This document shows positions 33,852 to 42,990 of a DNA stretch of 64,000 nucleotides, piece by piece. A program made the position numbers and the translations under genes. Location: assembly GCA_020443425.1 (NCBI GenBank), contig JAGRIE010000007.1, positions 126,154-190,153 of the forward strand. Reading direction: 5' to 3'. This DNA is from Halioglobus sp. (GTDB lineage Bacteria; Pseudomonadota; Gammaproteobacteria; Pseudomonadales; Halieaceae). The first letter of the stretch is position 1; each line of letters starts with the position of its first letter. Below the pieces are notes generated by a model, which did not search any database, was not told where the DNA came from, and worked only from the letters and a program-made list of their open reading frames with translations.

Positions 33852-34075
33852 TGCGGACAGGGTCCCGGGATGTAGCCGGTTACCGCCTCGTCGGCACAGG
33901 CAGTACAGGGCGAGGCGAATTCCCGGGTGCCGCCGGTTTTCAGTACACCACAGGTCGGCCGGAACTCCCGCGTACACACCAGTGAACGCGGCTCACTGCA
34001 CTCGGTGGTGGCTTGCGGTTGCGTGGCGCAGGCCACCAGTAGCAGACTGGCAGCCAGGGTGCAGAGCGTTCGCAT
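33848..34075 (-). CDS. small cysteine-rich lipoprotein with Kazal-like pattern
   Basis: A 75-residue lipoprotein (MRTLCTLAASLLLVACATQ; lipobox VAC at Cys16). The mature part has six cysteines: CSEPRSLVCTREFRPTCGVL, FASPCTACADEA, and GPCPQ at the end. The C-x-REFRPxCG-x(n)-SPC-x-AC-A spacing is like the Kazal/follistatin motif (YxPVCG ... YxNxCxACxAG ... GxC). The gene overlaps the transporter's start by four bases (GTGA), so translation is coupled. A role as an outer-envelope binding protein or inhibitor is inference. Confidence 0.7.
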   Translation of the reverse strand: MRTLCTLAASLLLVACATQPQATTECSEPRSLVCTREFRPTCGVLKTGGTREFASPCTACADEAVTGYIPGPCPQ

Positions 34076-34160
34076 TGGGTTCTCCAGCATACGGTTAAAA
34101 AGCAGTGCGAAGCCTAACACTGTGCCGCGCCACGCGCACCTTGAACCTGCGGGCGGGACC

Positions 34161-35555
34161 TCATCGCGCGCCCAGTATCATCATCTGTCGCGCGACCTCG
34201 ATCGCATTCTCGTAACTTTGGATGTCGATATACTCATTGGTCCCGTGTACTGAGGCGGCCTGGCTGACCTTTACCAGCATCCCCTGGAACCGGTACTGGT
34301 CGTCCACCAGGTCGATGTAGTGACGGGTATCGGTGGTTGCGACCAGCAGTGACGGCACAATCACCGCATCCGGGTACACCGACGCCACCGCCTCTGAAAT
34401 CACCGCGAAGCCACCGCCGTCGTAGTCGGCAACCCCGGGCACGTTGTCCCACTCGTCATAACTGATCTCTATCCCCGGGTCGTCTACCAGTTCCGTGATA
34501 TAGCTCACCACCGTCTCGGGAGTATCGCCCGGCAGCAGGCGGAAATTGACCTTCGCCTCCGCACGCTGGGGCACGACATTCTCCTTCACGCCGGCGTTGA
34601 ACATGGTCAGCGCGGTGGTTGTGCGCACATAGGAGTTTGTCATCGGGTCCTCGCTCATCCGGTCAGCCACGATGCCGCCGGTGAGCCACAGGTTGCCAAA
34701 GAAGAACCGGTTGGGCTGATCCATATGCGGCCCCATGCGCTCCAGCATGGCCGCCACCGGCCCTACCATGCGGGTAGGGAACGGGTTGGTCTCGATACGC
34801 TGCAGCGCCGCGGCCAGGCGCCCGATAGTGCTGGTGCGCGGCGGCCGTGACGAGTGCCCCCCCTCACCGGTCGCCACCAGCGTCAGGGTCAGATAGCCTT
34901 TCTCGGCGACGTTGACGATGGCGACCGGCTTGTCCGGCAGCAGCGGGTTGTCCGAGATCACCATGCCGCCCTCGTCGACCATCCACGCAAAATGCCAGCC
35001 TTTTTCGCGCATGCGCTCGGCCAGCCTGGCGGCGCCGTCCCGGCCGCTGATCTCCTCGTCGTGACCAAACGCAAACACCATGGTGCGCGCCGGGACAAAC
35101 CCCTCTGCCAGCAGCGACTCCGCGGCCTCGAGGTTACCGAGCACCCCCTGCTTGTCATCCAGCGCGCCGCGACCGTAGATACGGCCATCCGCCACCACCC
35201 CGGCAAACGGCGGGTGCTCCCAGTCATCCGCGGTACCGGGCTCGATGGGCACCACGTCCATATGCGCAGTGAACAGGACAGGCTGCAGGTCGGGGTCGCT
35301 GCCCGGCCAGCGGATCAACAGGCTGTAATCGTTGACTGTCTCCACCTCCAGCTGCTGGAAAACGCGCGGGAACGAGGCCCGCAGGAAGGCGTGGAAGCGC
35401 CGGAACTCGGCGAGGTCTATCTGCGAGCGATCCTGGTAACTGATCGTCTCGAAGCGGATCGCCTCGGCCAGTCGCTCAGCCGGGCTGGCGGCGGCCACAC
35501 TCATCGGGCTGACCAACAGCAGCGCCAGCAGCAGGGTGGGTAGAACTCGCGACAT
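34161..35555 (-). CDS. M20-family metallopeptidase (carboxypeptidase S-like)
   Basis: A 464-residue exported dizinc peptidase: a signal peptide (MSRVLPTLLLALLLVSPMSVAAA) precedes the M20 catalytic domain. FTAHMDVVPIEP holds the metal His/Asp, YGRGALDDKQG the bridging Asp, FAFGHDEEISG the catalytic Glu pair, and a C-terminal VHGTNEYIDI the final His. The dimerisation lid lies in the middle (about 225-345). The ATG at 35555 with GGAGATC upstream is preferred over a longer frame to 35780 that runs into the CBS gene region. The substrate may be a peptide or N-acyl amino acid. Confidence 0.88.
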   Translation of the reverse strand: MSRVLPTLLLALLLVSPMSVAAASPAERLAEAIRFETISYQDRSQIDLAEFRRFHAFLRASFPRVFQQLEVETVNDYSLLIRWPGSDPDLQPVLFTAHMDVVPIEPGTADDWEHPPFAGVVADGRIYGRGALDDKQGVLGNLEAAESLLAEGFVPARTMVFAFGHDEEISGRDGAARLAERMREKGWHFAWMVDEGGMVISDNPLLPDKPVAIVNVAEKGYLTLTLVATGEGGHSSRPPRTSTIGRLAAALQRIETNPFPTRMVGPVAAMLERMGPHMDQPNRFFFGNLWLTGGIVADRMSEDPMTNSYVRTTTALTMFNAGVKENVVPQRAEAKVNFRLLPGDTPETVVSYITELVDDPGIEISYDEWDNVPGVADYDGGGFAVISEAVASVYPDAVIVPSLLVATTDTRHYIDLVDDQYRFQGMLVKVSQAASVHGTNEYIDIQSYENAIEVARQMMILGAR

Positions 35556-35763
35556 GTCAGATCTCCATTTGCCAGGGACAGGAGCCACCCCACGCCGGGG
35601 AGGCAGCGTGTACTCTAGCACCCGGCAGTGCTGGCGCAAGACCTGCCCGGCGGCGCGGCTGCGGGGGTGCCAGCCCAATACGCCGGCGACGCATACACTA
35701 TTGGGGATTTTAACGGCTATACTTGGAAATAAAGCCGGGTGATCCGGGTCATTGGAGAAGTGT

Positions 35764-36165
35764 ATGTTGCAATCGGTCAACCTGCGGGACTATATGTTAC
35801 CCAACCCTGTGAGGGTGAAGCCTGAGGACAATATCCTCGACGCGATGAAAGTGATTATCGACAACAAGATTTCCGGGGTCTGTGTGGTCGATGCCGATGG
35901 TAACCTGGTGGGTATTCTCTCGGAAATGGACTGCCTGCGCGCCGTGCTGGGGGCCATCTATAACAACAACAATATCGGGGTGGTGCGCGATCACATGGCG
36001 TCGGACAACCTGGTCGTCGCCAACCCCAACGAGGATATTGTCAGCGTGGCTGAGGACATGCTGCGCAAAAACAAGCGCCGCAGGCCGGTTGTCGAGAACG
36101 GCAAGCTGATCGGGCAGATCACCTGTCGGCAGTTGCTCAGCGCGGTGAGGAAATTCCGCAGCTGA
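35764..36165 (+). CDS. tandem CBS domain protein
   Basis: A 133-residue stand-alone CBS pair (Bateman module): CBS1 at about 7-60 (MLPNPVRVKPEDNILDAMKVIIDNKISGVCVVDADGNLVG) and CBS2 at about 78-130 (MASDNLVVANPNEDIVSVAEDML ... RPVVENGKLIGQITCRQLL). Such modules bind adenine nucleotides and regulate partner proteins. The start codon is the ATG at 35764, six bases after GGAGAAG, not the TTG 12 bases upstream. A TATACT (35718-35723) may be the -10 element. It is divergent from the M20 peptidase. Confidence 0.88.
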   Translation: MLQSVNLRDYMLPNPVRVKPEDNILDAMKVIIDNKISGVCVVDADGNLVGILSEMDCLRAVLGAIYNNNNIGVVRDHMASDNLVVANPNEDIVSVAEDMLRKNKRRRPVVENGKLIGQITCRQLLSAVRKFRS

Positions 36166-36181
36166 ACCCCACGCGGTGCGG

Positions 36182-37141
36182 CTACGGTCCCGGATGGAGC
36201 AGCGCCGCCGCGTCCAGGTCAACCCGCACCTCCCCCTGCCCCGCAACCCTGCTGCGAATCCACGGCAACACCGCTTCGAACGCCGCCGCGCTGCGATACA
36301 GTGTCGGCACCGTCACCAGCACGGCATCGCCGGCCGCATTCACCTGCAGCATGTGCTCGGGCCTGCCGGGCGTCGCCTGGATGACCAGCCGGCTCCATTC
36401 AATCGCGACCTGGTGGCGCTGCTGCCAGCTGAGCTCATCCGCCAGCGCTGTGACTTCCTGCAGGAATTGCTGGCACAGCTGGCGTGAGCCGGCCATATCC
36501 TGCGCATTGGGAAACCGCACGCTGATACCGCGATAGGTACAGGACGATCCCTGTGCGGAAAACACCCAGTCGGGCCGCACGCGCAGGGACGAGGCGCGAA
36601 CCGGGGCCGCACCGCCGCCGTCGGGCGCCCACTGTTCGCAGCGATGGCTGGCGCAGAATGCTTTCAGGATACCCTGCTCAAACACGCCCTGCTGGTACAG
36701 CCGTGGATGGCTGAGGATCACCGTTCTGTCGGCGACCATAACCGCCAGTGAGCCGTCCGTCGCCAGCGTCAGCTGCACCGGGAACCCCAGTGCGATATCG
36801 TCGAGCAGCAGCGGCACCTGGCCGGCCCAGCGGTCGACCGCCGCCGACCAGGCCCACAGGTGCGCGCTGTGGCCTGCCCTGCGCGCCTGCTCACGCGCCA
36901 GCCTGGCCTCCTCACTGTAGGCGATGGCGAGGCTGGTCAGCGCCGTGGTGGCGAAGTCACTGCGCACCTGCGGCGCTGCATCCTGCAGGTACTGCACCGT
37001 GCGCTGGAAATACGTCAGCGTTTCGCCACCCGGTTCCGCGGCCTGCAACCACCCGGCCAGAACCACCGCACCCGCGCCGGCAAGCAGGCGGTGGGGCAGC
37101 CCGGGCCGCTTACCCGCGCGCACGGGGCAGGCAGCCTGCAC
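36182..37141 (-). CDS. hypothetical secreted protein, 319 residues
   Basis: An exported protein of unknown function. A basic N terminus and hydrophobic stretch (HRLLAGAGAVVLAGWLQA) form a signal peptide. The body (about 40-315) is alpha-beta with four Cys (FCASHRCEQW, SSCTYRG, QLCQQFL) that could form two disulfides. Starts are ambiguous: GTG at 37141 or a second GTG six codons later. No recognised motif. It converges on the CBS gene with a 16-base gap. Confidence 0.6.
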   Translation of the reverse strand: MQAACPVRAGKRPGLPHRLLAGAGAVVLAGWLQAAEPGGETLTYFQRTVQYLQDAAPQVRSDFATTALTSLAIAYSEEARLAREQARRAGHSAHLWAWSAAVDRWAGQVPLLLDDIALGFPVQLTLATDGSLAVMVADRTVILSHPRLYQQGVFEQGILKAFCASHRCEQWAPDGGGAAPVRASSLRVRPDWVFSAQGSSCTYRGISVRFPNAQDMAGSRQLCQQFLQEVTALADELSWQQRHQVAIEWSRLVIQATPGRPEHMLQVNAAGDAVLVTVPTLYRSAAAFEAVLPWIRSRVAGQGEVRVDLDAAALLHPGP

Positions 37142-37370
37142 GCAACGGCGCCTGCCGGCGCCGCGGCCGGGCGCTGTAACGCGCCCCGTCAGCGCAGACT
37201 AAAGTGTTGGTTATCAATGACCTGGCACCATATCAAGGCCGCCCCACACGACCGGCACGAATTTGCCCAATGCGCTACCCGGCTCACACGCCGGGACCGC
37301 CGCAGCTTCACTATATATAGCAATAATGCTAAGTTATTTACTTCGGCCACGGCAACGATATAGGAATTAT

Positions 37371-38144
37371 ATGAGCCAAGCGATGACCAGCCAGCCGGGC
37401 GCTACCGCCCTGGTCGCTAACCAGTACCTGCTCACGCCTCAACAGATCCATTTTTTTGAAACCTTCGGTTTTCTGAAACTGCCGGGGCTGTTCGCCGATG
37501 ACATCGACAATATCATCCTCGGCTTCGAGGAACTGTTCGGCAACAAGGATCAGCCCGTTTGGGAGACCCAGGAGGCGCTGCACGGCGATGAACGCCGCGT
37601 CATCATTCCGGGCTTCATCGAGCAATCGCCGCGGCTGGCGCCACTGCAGCACGATCCACGCGTGGTCGGCGTGGTGCAGAGCCTGATCGGCAGCGAGTAC
37701 AAATGGGCGAGCAGCGACGGCAACCTGTTTTATTGCGAGAGCTACTGGCACCCGGATAACTACGCTGCACCGCTGCAGCACTACCACGTGAAACTCTCGT
37801 TCTATCTCGACGACCTCACCGGCAACAACGGCGCCATCCGCCTGATTCCGGGCAGCCACTTCCACCGCCAGACTTTTGCCAAAACCCTGCGCAAGGACTT
37901 CCAGGATTCCTCCGCCATCACCGATCTGTACGGTATCGACGGCAGGGACATTCCCTCCTACACGGTTCACAGCACGCCGGGCGACCTGATCATCTGGAAT
38001 TTCCGCACCATCCATGCCAGCTACAACGGCGGCGAACGACGGCGGCTGTTCTCGCTGAACTTCGGCGAGGTCACGGCGGGCGAACGCGATGCCACCCAGG
38101 TACCCGACAAAGCCATTCCGATGCGCAGCGCCGTCGGCAGCTGA
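37371..38144 (+). CDS. phytanoyl-CoA dioxygenase (PhyH) family protein
   Basis: Fe(II)/2-oxoglutarate-dependent oxygenase of 257 residues. The iron-binding facial triad candidates are visible: QHYHVKLSFYLDD gives a His with a downstream acidic residue in YLDDLTG, and the distal His/Arg appear in WNFRTIHASYNGGERRRLFSLNF. The PGSH and GDLIIWN motifs are typical of PhyH hydroxylases. The ATG at 37371 has TAGGAAT upstream; the sequence before it is AT-rich and promoter-like. It forms a two-gene unit with the FkbM methyltransferase 18 bases downstream. Confidence 0.83.
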   Translation: MSQAMTSQPGATALVANQYLLTPQQIHFFETFGFLKLPGLFADDIDNIILGFEELFGNKDQPVWETQEALHGDERRVIIPGFIEQSPRLAPLQHDPRVVGVVQSLIGSEYKWASSDGNLFYCESYWHPDNYAAPLQHYHVKLSFYLDDLTGNNGAIRLIPGSHFHRQTFAKTLRKDFQDSSAITDLYGIDGRDIPSYTVHSTPGDLIIWNFRTIHASYNGGERRRLFSLNFGEVTAGERDATQVPDKAIPMRSAVGS

Positions 38145-38162
38145 GCCGGGAAACCCCGCGCC

Positions 38163-38903
38163 ATGGCACTGAAAGCGCCCAGCCCCTACGAGCTGAAAAA
38201 GGCTTTCATGTACCCCCGCAAGCTGTACATGCGGCACAGGGAAAACCTCGAACCCGGATTCCTGCGCAGCGCGCTGGAACTGCACTACTACCGCCCCGCC
38301 TTCTACGACTGGATGGGGGCTGTCCACGCCAACCCGCAACTGCTGTACGAGGCGGATATCAACGCCGACAGCGTGGTGATCGACGCCGGCGCCTACACCG
38401 GCGAGTGGGCGCAGGACATCATGGATCGCTACGGCGCCACCCTGCACGCCTTCGAACCGGACCCGCGAAATTTCAAGCAACTCAACCGGCGGGCACAGCA
38501 GAACGACACGCTGATCCCCTACCGTTACGGCCTCGGCGACAAGACAGAGACGGTGCAGATGGCGCTGGAGCATCTGGGCTCGTCGATATTCACCGATACC
38601 AGCGGCGCGAACGGCGTGCCCAGTGCAGAGGTGGAGATCCGCGACATCGCCGAGACCTGGCACTCACTGGGACTGGATCGTGTCGACCTGATGAAAATCA
38701 ATATCGAGGGTGCGGAATTCCCGCTGCTGGAGCGCATGATAGAGACGCGCTTACTGGACAAGGTGGACTGCTACATGATCCAGTTCCACGAGTGGCACCC
38801 CGGGGCCTACCAGCGACGCAGGAGAATACGCAAGGCACTGGCCAGGACGCACACACTGGAATGGGATTATCACTTTGTGTGGGAGAAGTGGACCCTGAAA
38901 TAA
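38163..38903 (+). CDS. FkbM-family methyltransferase A
   Basis: SAM-dependent O-methyltransferase of 246 residues. Motif I is VVIDAGAYTGEWAQDIM (near residues 70-86), followed by HAFEPDPRNFKQL, and DLMKINIEGAEFPLLERM supplies the acidic SAM-ribose/catalytic region. The C-terminal YMIQFHEWHPGAY is a block shared with the facing paralogue. FkbM proteins methylate sugar hydroxyls or related groups. It is preceded by the PhyH gene. Confidence 0.88.
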   Translation: MALKAPSPYELKKAFMYPRKLYMRHRENLEPGFLRSALELHYYRPAFYDWMGAVHANPQLLYEADINADSVVIDAGAYTGEWAQDIMDRYGATLHAFEPDPRNFKQLNRRAQQNDTLIPYRYGLGDKTETVQMALEHLGSSIFTDTSGANGVPSAEVEIRDIAETWHSLGLDRVDLMKINIEGAEFPLLERMIETRLLDKVDCYMIQFHEWHPGAYQRRRRIRKALARTHTLEWDYHFVWEKWTLK

Positions 38904-38925
38904 CGGCCGCCCCGCTGCCGTTTGC

Positions 38926-39666
38926 CTAGAGACGAACCCATTTCTCCCAGACGAAGTAGTACTCCCACTCCAGGCGATGGGTTTTCGACAACTCTTCACG
39001 GATCCGTCGCCGCTTGCTGTAGGCACCGGGGTGCCACTCGTGGAACTGGATCATATAGCAATCGACCTGGTTCAGCAGACCGGCCTCGATCATCTTATCG
39101 AGCAGGGGAAACTCCGCACCCTCGATATTGATTTTCATCAGGTCCACCTGCCCGAGTTGCAACTCGTCCCAGACCCGGTCGATGGCGGCGATCTCCACCT
39201 GTGTTCGCGGCGTATCCGAGTGCGCGCTGCGCTCGTCGCACATGGATGACCCCAGCCCCTTCAGCGTGAACTCCACGGTCACATCCTCATCGCCAAGACC
39301 GTAGGGCATCGCCTGCACTTTGGGGTTGCCAGCCATTTTGCGCTGTAATTGACGGAAGGAGTTGGGGTTGGGTTCGAAGGCGTAGATGACAGGGTCGTAG
39401 CGATCGACGATGTGTTTTGTCCAGACGCCGGTGAACGCCCCCACATCGATCACCACGCTGTCGGCATTGATATCGGCATCGTGCAGGATATGTTTGTTGA
39501 CGAATGTGGCGCCGACGAAGTTGATCAGTGCCGGGCTGTAGTAGTGCAGTTCCAGCATCGTCTTCATGGCCGCGCTGGACTTCCTGTACTTCCAGCGCAT
39601 ATACGCGGTGCGCGGCCACAACAACGCCTTCTTTAACTCGTAACGACTGGGCAGCGGGCTTGTCAT
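38926..39666 (-). CDS. FkbM-family methyltransferase B (paralogue of 38163 gene)
   Basis: A 246-residue SAM-dependent methyltransferase with motif I VVIDVGAFTGVWTKHIV, YAFEPNPNSFRQL and DLMKINIEGAEFPLLDKM. The whole length aligns without gaps to the neighbour: identical blocks include DINADSVVID, LMKINIEGAEFPLL and CYMIQFHEWHPGAY. It faces the neighbour tail-to-tail, 22 bases apart, and is divergent from the sulfatase. The pair looks like an old duplication with inversion. It may act on a different hydroxyl of the same substrate. Confidence 0.88.
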   Translation of the reverse strand: MTSPLPSRYELKKALLWPRTAYMRWKYRKSSAAMKTMLELHYYSPALINFVGATFVNKHILHDADINADSVVIDVGAFTGVWTKHIVDRYDPVIYAFEPNPNSFRQLQRKMAGNPKVQAMPYGLGDEDVTVEFTLKGLGSSMCDERSAHSDTPRTQVEIAAIDRVWDELQLGQVDLMKINIEGAEFPLLDKMIEAGLLNQVDCYMIQFHEWHPGAYSKRRRIREELSKTHRLEWEYYFVWEKWVRL

Positions 39667-39702
39667 AGTAATTTCGGGAAGTAGGGGGAAGGAAGATTAT
39701 TG

Positions 39703-39730
39703 TTGCTTTCGCGGGCAATGTTAGTATATC
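39703..39730 (+). promoter_or_regulatory. candidate promoter of the sulfatase gene
   Basis: TTGCTT (39703-39708) and TATATC (39725-39730) with a 16-base spacer lie 30 bases before the sulfatase start codon at 39760, in the divergent spacer to the FkbM B gene. Confidence 0.4.
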
Positions 39731-39759
39731 GAATTGCCCCTGTCGACCAGAGACACACA

Positions 39760-41724
39760 ATGCCTGCGAACCGGTCATCAATCCTTGATGATAAGTACCC
39801 CATAGCACTGATACTTCTTGCGATACTGGCATTCTCCTGGCTGTCGGGCCTGAAGGACTTCATCTCCGACGCCACCAGCTCCGCCGATGACACCACCGCG
39901 GCCACACCCCCCAACATCCTGCTGATTGTCGCCGATGACCTCGGCTACAACGACACCTCAGCGATCAACAGCGGCGGACTGGCGACGCCGCATATCAGGC
40001 AGCTGGCACAGGACGGTGTGACGTTCAGCCGGCACTATGCCGACTCCACCTGCACGCCGAGCCGCGTCGGCATACTCAGCGGGCGCTACCCGGAACGCTC
40101 CGGCTTCCGTCCGGTGGGTTCGGAGATCCCGGCGGAATTTTCCACCATCGCCGAGCAGTTGCAGCGCGCCGGTTACGCCACCGCCATGACCGGCAAGTGG
40201 CACGCCGGTGAAGAGCGGCCGCAGGCCTGGCCACAGCACAAGGGCTTTGATCACTGGCTGGGCTTCCTCAACCAGTGGGAGCTGTCCGGCGAGGTGACCG
40301 ACGCCAACAAGGGCCAGCGTCGCCCCACGTATCGCAACCCCATGTTGCGGGAGCAGGGCGGCGACCTGACCCGGTACCAGGGACATCTCACCGACATCCT
40401 CACCGATCACACCATCGCCAGGATAGAGCAGCTCCAGCAGGGCGGCAAACCCTGGTTTGTCTACCATGCCTTCCTCGCGCCACACCAGCCGATACAACCC
40501 GCGCAGCGCTACGCCGACCAGTTCCCGGACACACCGGCGGGGCGCTACAGTGCACTCGTCACGCAGCTCGATGACGCCATCGGCCGCATACTGGCGGCCG
40601 TCGACAGGAACAATACGCTGGTCGTCTTCGTCAGTGACAATGGCGGCACCAACAGGGAACTCGATAACAACTTCCCGTTCTATGGCAAAAAGAACGAGAT
40701 GTACGAGGGCGCGTTCCGCACACCACTGATCATCAGCTGGCCGGACCGCATCCCGCAGGGCAAGGTGGTCGACGATGCGGTGATGAATGTGGATATCTAC
40801 CCCACCCTCCTCGCCGCCGCCAGTGTGCCGCCGCCGGCGGACCTGGACGGCCAGAACCTGTGGCCGCTGTTCCAGCACGACCATCTCCCCGTGGCCCGGC
40901 GCCGCAGCTGGGAAGTCTATGTCGCCAACGTCAACACACTGAATTTCAGCTTCCTGCCGGAATCCGCGCACTGGCGGCTGGCGAGCCTGCAGGGGTTCAC
41001 GCCCAGCCTGTTCGACCTGCTGTCGAACCCGGCCGGGGAGGAGGATGTCGCCGGCCAGTACCCCGGCGAGGCCGCCGCACTGACCACCGCATTCTGGCAG
41101 GAACACTGGCGCAAGAGCGTTATCCCGGTCGCGGAAGCCCCGGGGGCGGAGCCGGACCAGCGCCTGTACAGCGGGTTTGACGCCATGCGCACACCGCACC
41201 GCTACGGCTTCAGCATTGGACTGGAGCTCGGCCCGCTGCCGGCCGCGCTGATGCAGGCGGGGGCGGCCCCCTTTCACCTGCTGGCGGGGCAACAGGGCCT
41301 GTGGGAGCTGCGCTTCGTACCCGGCCATGGCCTGGAGTGGCATATGGGCGATGTGGTGCTCACAGACCCTTATTTCGAACCCTCGCGCTGCAACGCCATC
41401 GTCCTGACCGGCTATTTCGAACCCAGGGGCCACCTCACCAGGCGCGCACCGCAGTCCAGCATCAAGCTGTACTCCTCCGGCTTCCTGCGCGACGCCAACA
41501 GCGCCATCGATTACCGCGCCGCCGATGACGGGCAGTTACAGACCCCCACCGTTGTCAACTATGGCGGCAGGGCCGAATTCTCGAACATCATGCTCAGCTC
41601 TTTTGCGGACAGCTATTCGCCGCGCGTGGTGCCGCAGTTTCTCGACGTCTACACCGACTTGTACCGCCAGCGCAAACTGATGGTGCCGGAGGTGAAAATG
41701 ATGGACGCACAGCTGTGCCAGTGA
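39760..41724 (+). CDS. Cys-type sulfatase (alkaline-phosphatase superfamily)
   Basis: Hydrolyses sulfate esters. The 654-residue protein has an N-terminal hydrophobic anchor (about 13-29, IALILLAILAFSWLSG), metal-binding Asp59/Asp60 (IVADDLGYND), and the sulfatase signature CTPSR with Cys98, which must be converted to formylglycine. Later ligands are TGKWHAG, APHQP and VFVSDNGGTN. The last ~170 residues (about 480-650) are an extra beta-rich domain. The start at 39760 puts the hydrophobic segment at the N terminus; a frame from 39700 is less likely. No formylglycine-generating enzyme with catalytic cysteines and no anSME is in the window. Confidence 0.88.
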   Translation: MPANRSSILDDKYPIALILLAILAFSWLSGLKDFISDATSSADDTTAATPPNILLIVADDLGYNDTSAINSGGLATPHIRQLAQDGVTFSRHYADSTCTPSRVGILSGRYPERSGFRPVGSEIPAEFSTIAEQLQRAGYATAMTGKWHAGEERPQAWPQHKGFDHWLGFLNQWELSGEVTDANKGQRRPTYRNPMLREQGGDLTRYQGHLTDILTDHTIARIEQLQQGGKPWFVYHAFLAPHQPIQPAQRYADQFPDTPAGRYSALVTQLDDAIGRILAAVDRNNTLVVFVSDNGGTNRELDNNFPFYGKKNEMYEGAFRTPLIISWPDRIPQGKVVDDAVMNVDIYPTLLAAASVPPPADLDGQNLWPLFQHDHLPVARRRSWEVYVANVNTLNFSFLPESAHWRLASLQGFTPSLFDLLSNPAGEEDVAGQYPGEAAALTTAFWQEHWRKSVIPVAEAPGAEPDQRLYSGFDAMRTPHRYGFSIGLELGPLPAALMQAGAAPFHLLAGQQGLWELRFVPGHGLEWHMGDVVLTDPYFEPSRCNAIVLTGYFEPRGHLTRRAPQSSIKLYSSGFLRDANSAIDYRAADDGQLQTPTVVNYGGRAEFSNIMLSSFADSYSPRVVPQFLDVYTDLYRQRKLMVPEVKMMDAQLCQ

Positions 41725-41806
41725 CGCCCCGCACAGGGGTGAAATCCGCTAATGTCTCGGAAAATGCGGCGATCTGCCGCTAGATTGCCATTTCCGGAGA
41801 CTGTCC

Positions 41807-41836
41807 TTGACAGTCCTGCGCCTTAGGTGCCATTAT
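41807..41836 (+). promoter_or_regulatory. promoter of the first radical SAM gene
   Basis: A consensus TTGACA (41807-41812), an 18-base spacer and CATTAT (41831-41836) lie 32 bases before the start codon at 41868. This is the most canonical -35 element in the island. Confidence 0.5.
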
Positions 41837-41867
41837 TTTTTGAACTCTTCCGTCTACCGGGCCCAAC

Positions 41868-42914
41868 ATGTTCCTGACCATCGACATCGAGATCACCAAT
41901 CGATGTAACGCCACCTGCCACTTCTGCCCCCGCGATGCGACGCCGCACCAGGGCATCATGGATGTCGAGACCTTCGACAAATCCCTGGCGCGTGCCGTGG
42001 AATACCGGGAGGTGGTAAAGGAAGTATCCGGGCTGGAGGTTGTCGTCAGCCTGTGTGGCCTCGGCGAACCCCTGATCAATCGCAATACCGTATCCTTCGT
42101 CAGGAAGGTCAAGGCCGAGGGCTTTCGCTGCTCCATGTCCTCCAACGGCGCGCTGCTGACAGAGCAGAAGGCGAATGAGCTGCTGGACGCGGGCCTGGAT
42201 GAAATCTACATCAATATCTCCGATATCGACGAGGAGTATGAGCGCATCTACAACCTCCCGTTTGCCAAGAGCTGCGAGAACATCACCCGCTTCGCAGAGC
42301 TGGCAGAGGGCCGCTGTACACCGGTCATTATCCTCGTCGACCACCGCAACGACCGCGAGCACATCAAGGCGATGCAGGCGTTCTGGCGCGAGCGCGGCCT
42401 GAAACGGTTCCACGACTACAGCGTCATCAATCGCGGCGGCGCACTGTTTGTCGAGCACATGCAGTTCGAGCAGTACTCGGAGATGGTGCGGGCGCGCAAC
42501 GACCTGACCGACGGTGGCGCGCAACCGCTGTGCGGCGCACCCTGGGGTTTCCTGTTCATCGGCTATGACGGCAACTACTACCTGTGCTGTTCCGACTGGC
42601 GCAAGCAGGCCAGCCTGGGCTCTGTGTTCGACTACAGCTTCCTGCAGGTCACACGGCAAAAACTGGCCATGGTGGTGAGCCGGGAGCCGGTCTGTAAAAC
42701 CTGCAACCACGACCCGATCAATATGCTGACCGAGGAGTTGCGCGCACTCAACCGCGGCGAGGTCACCGCGGAAGAGGTCGAGAAGCTGACGCAGTCACTG
42801 CGGTCCGTGAGCCAGGATATCGATGTCGCACTGGGCGAGTTGCTCCGGTACGGCGACAATCACCCCGAGGGGATGATTACCGCCGACATCATTCCCGTTG
42901 TTGCCACCAGCTGA
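41868..42914 (+). CDS. radical SAM/SPASM protein A
   Basis: A 348-residue radical SAM enzyme. The CxxxCxxC cluster motif CNATCHFC (Cys13, 17, 20) lies next to the N terminus, followed by CGLGEPLI (a GxGEP loop), the MSSNG motif and the barrel. A C-terminal SPASM-like cysteine set (CGAPWGFLFIGYDGNYYLCCSDW ... VCKTCNHDP) would hold an auxiliary cluster. Such proteins modify peptides or sugars; no precursor peptide gene was found nearby. The paralogue at 43580 shares the same order of motifs and most of the barrel. Confidence 0.9.
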   Translation: MFLTIDIEITNRCNATCHFCPRDATPHQGIMDVETFDKSLARAVEYREVVKEVSGLEVVVSLCGLGEPLINRNTVSFVRKVKAEGFRCSMSSNGALLTEQKANELLDAGLDEIYINISDIDEEYERIYNLPFAKSCENITRFAELAEGRCTPVIILVDHRNDREHIKAMQAFWRERGLKRFHDYSVINRGGALFVEHMQFEQYSEMVRARNDLTDGGAQPLCGAPWGFLFIGYDGNYYLCCSDWRKQASLGSVFDYSFLQVTRQKLAMVVSREPVCKTCNHDPINMLTEELRALNRGEVTAEEVEKLTQSLRSVSQDIDVALGELLRYGDNHPEGMITADIIPVVATS

Positions 42915-42990
42915 CGCCTCCACCGCATCCCGCGCACCGGCGGCTTGCCACCCGTCTCGCACCGCCCGGGACGCGACCCTGTGAGGACCT

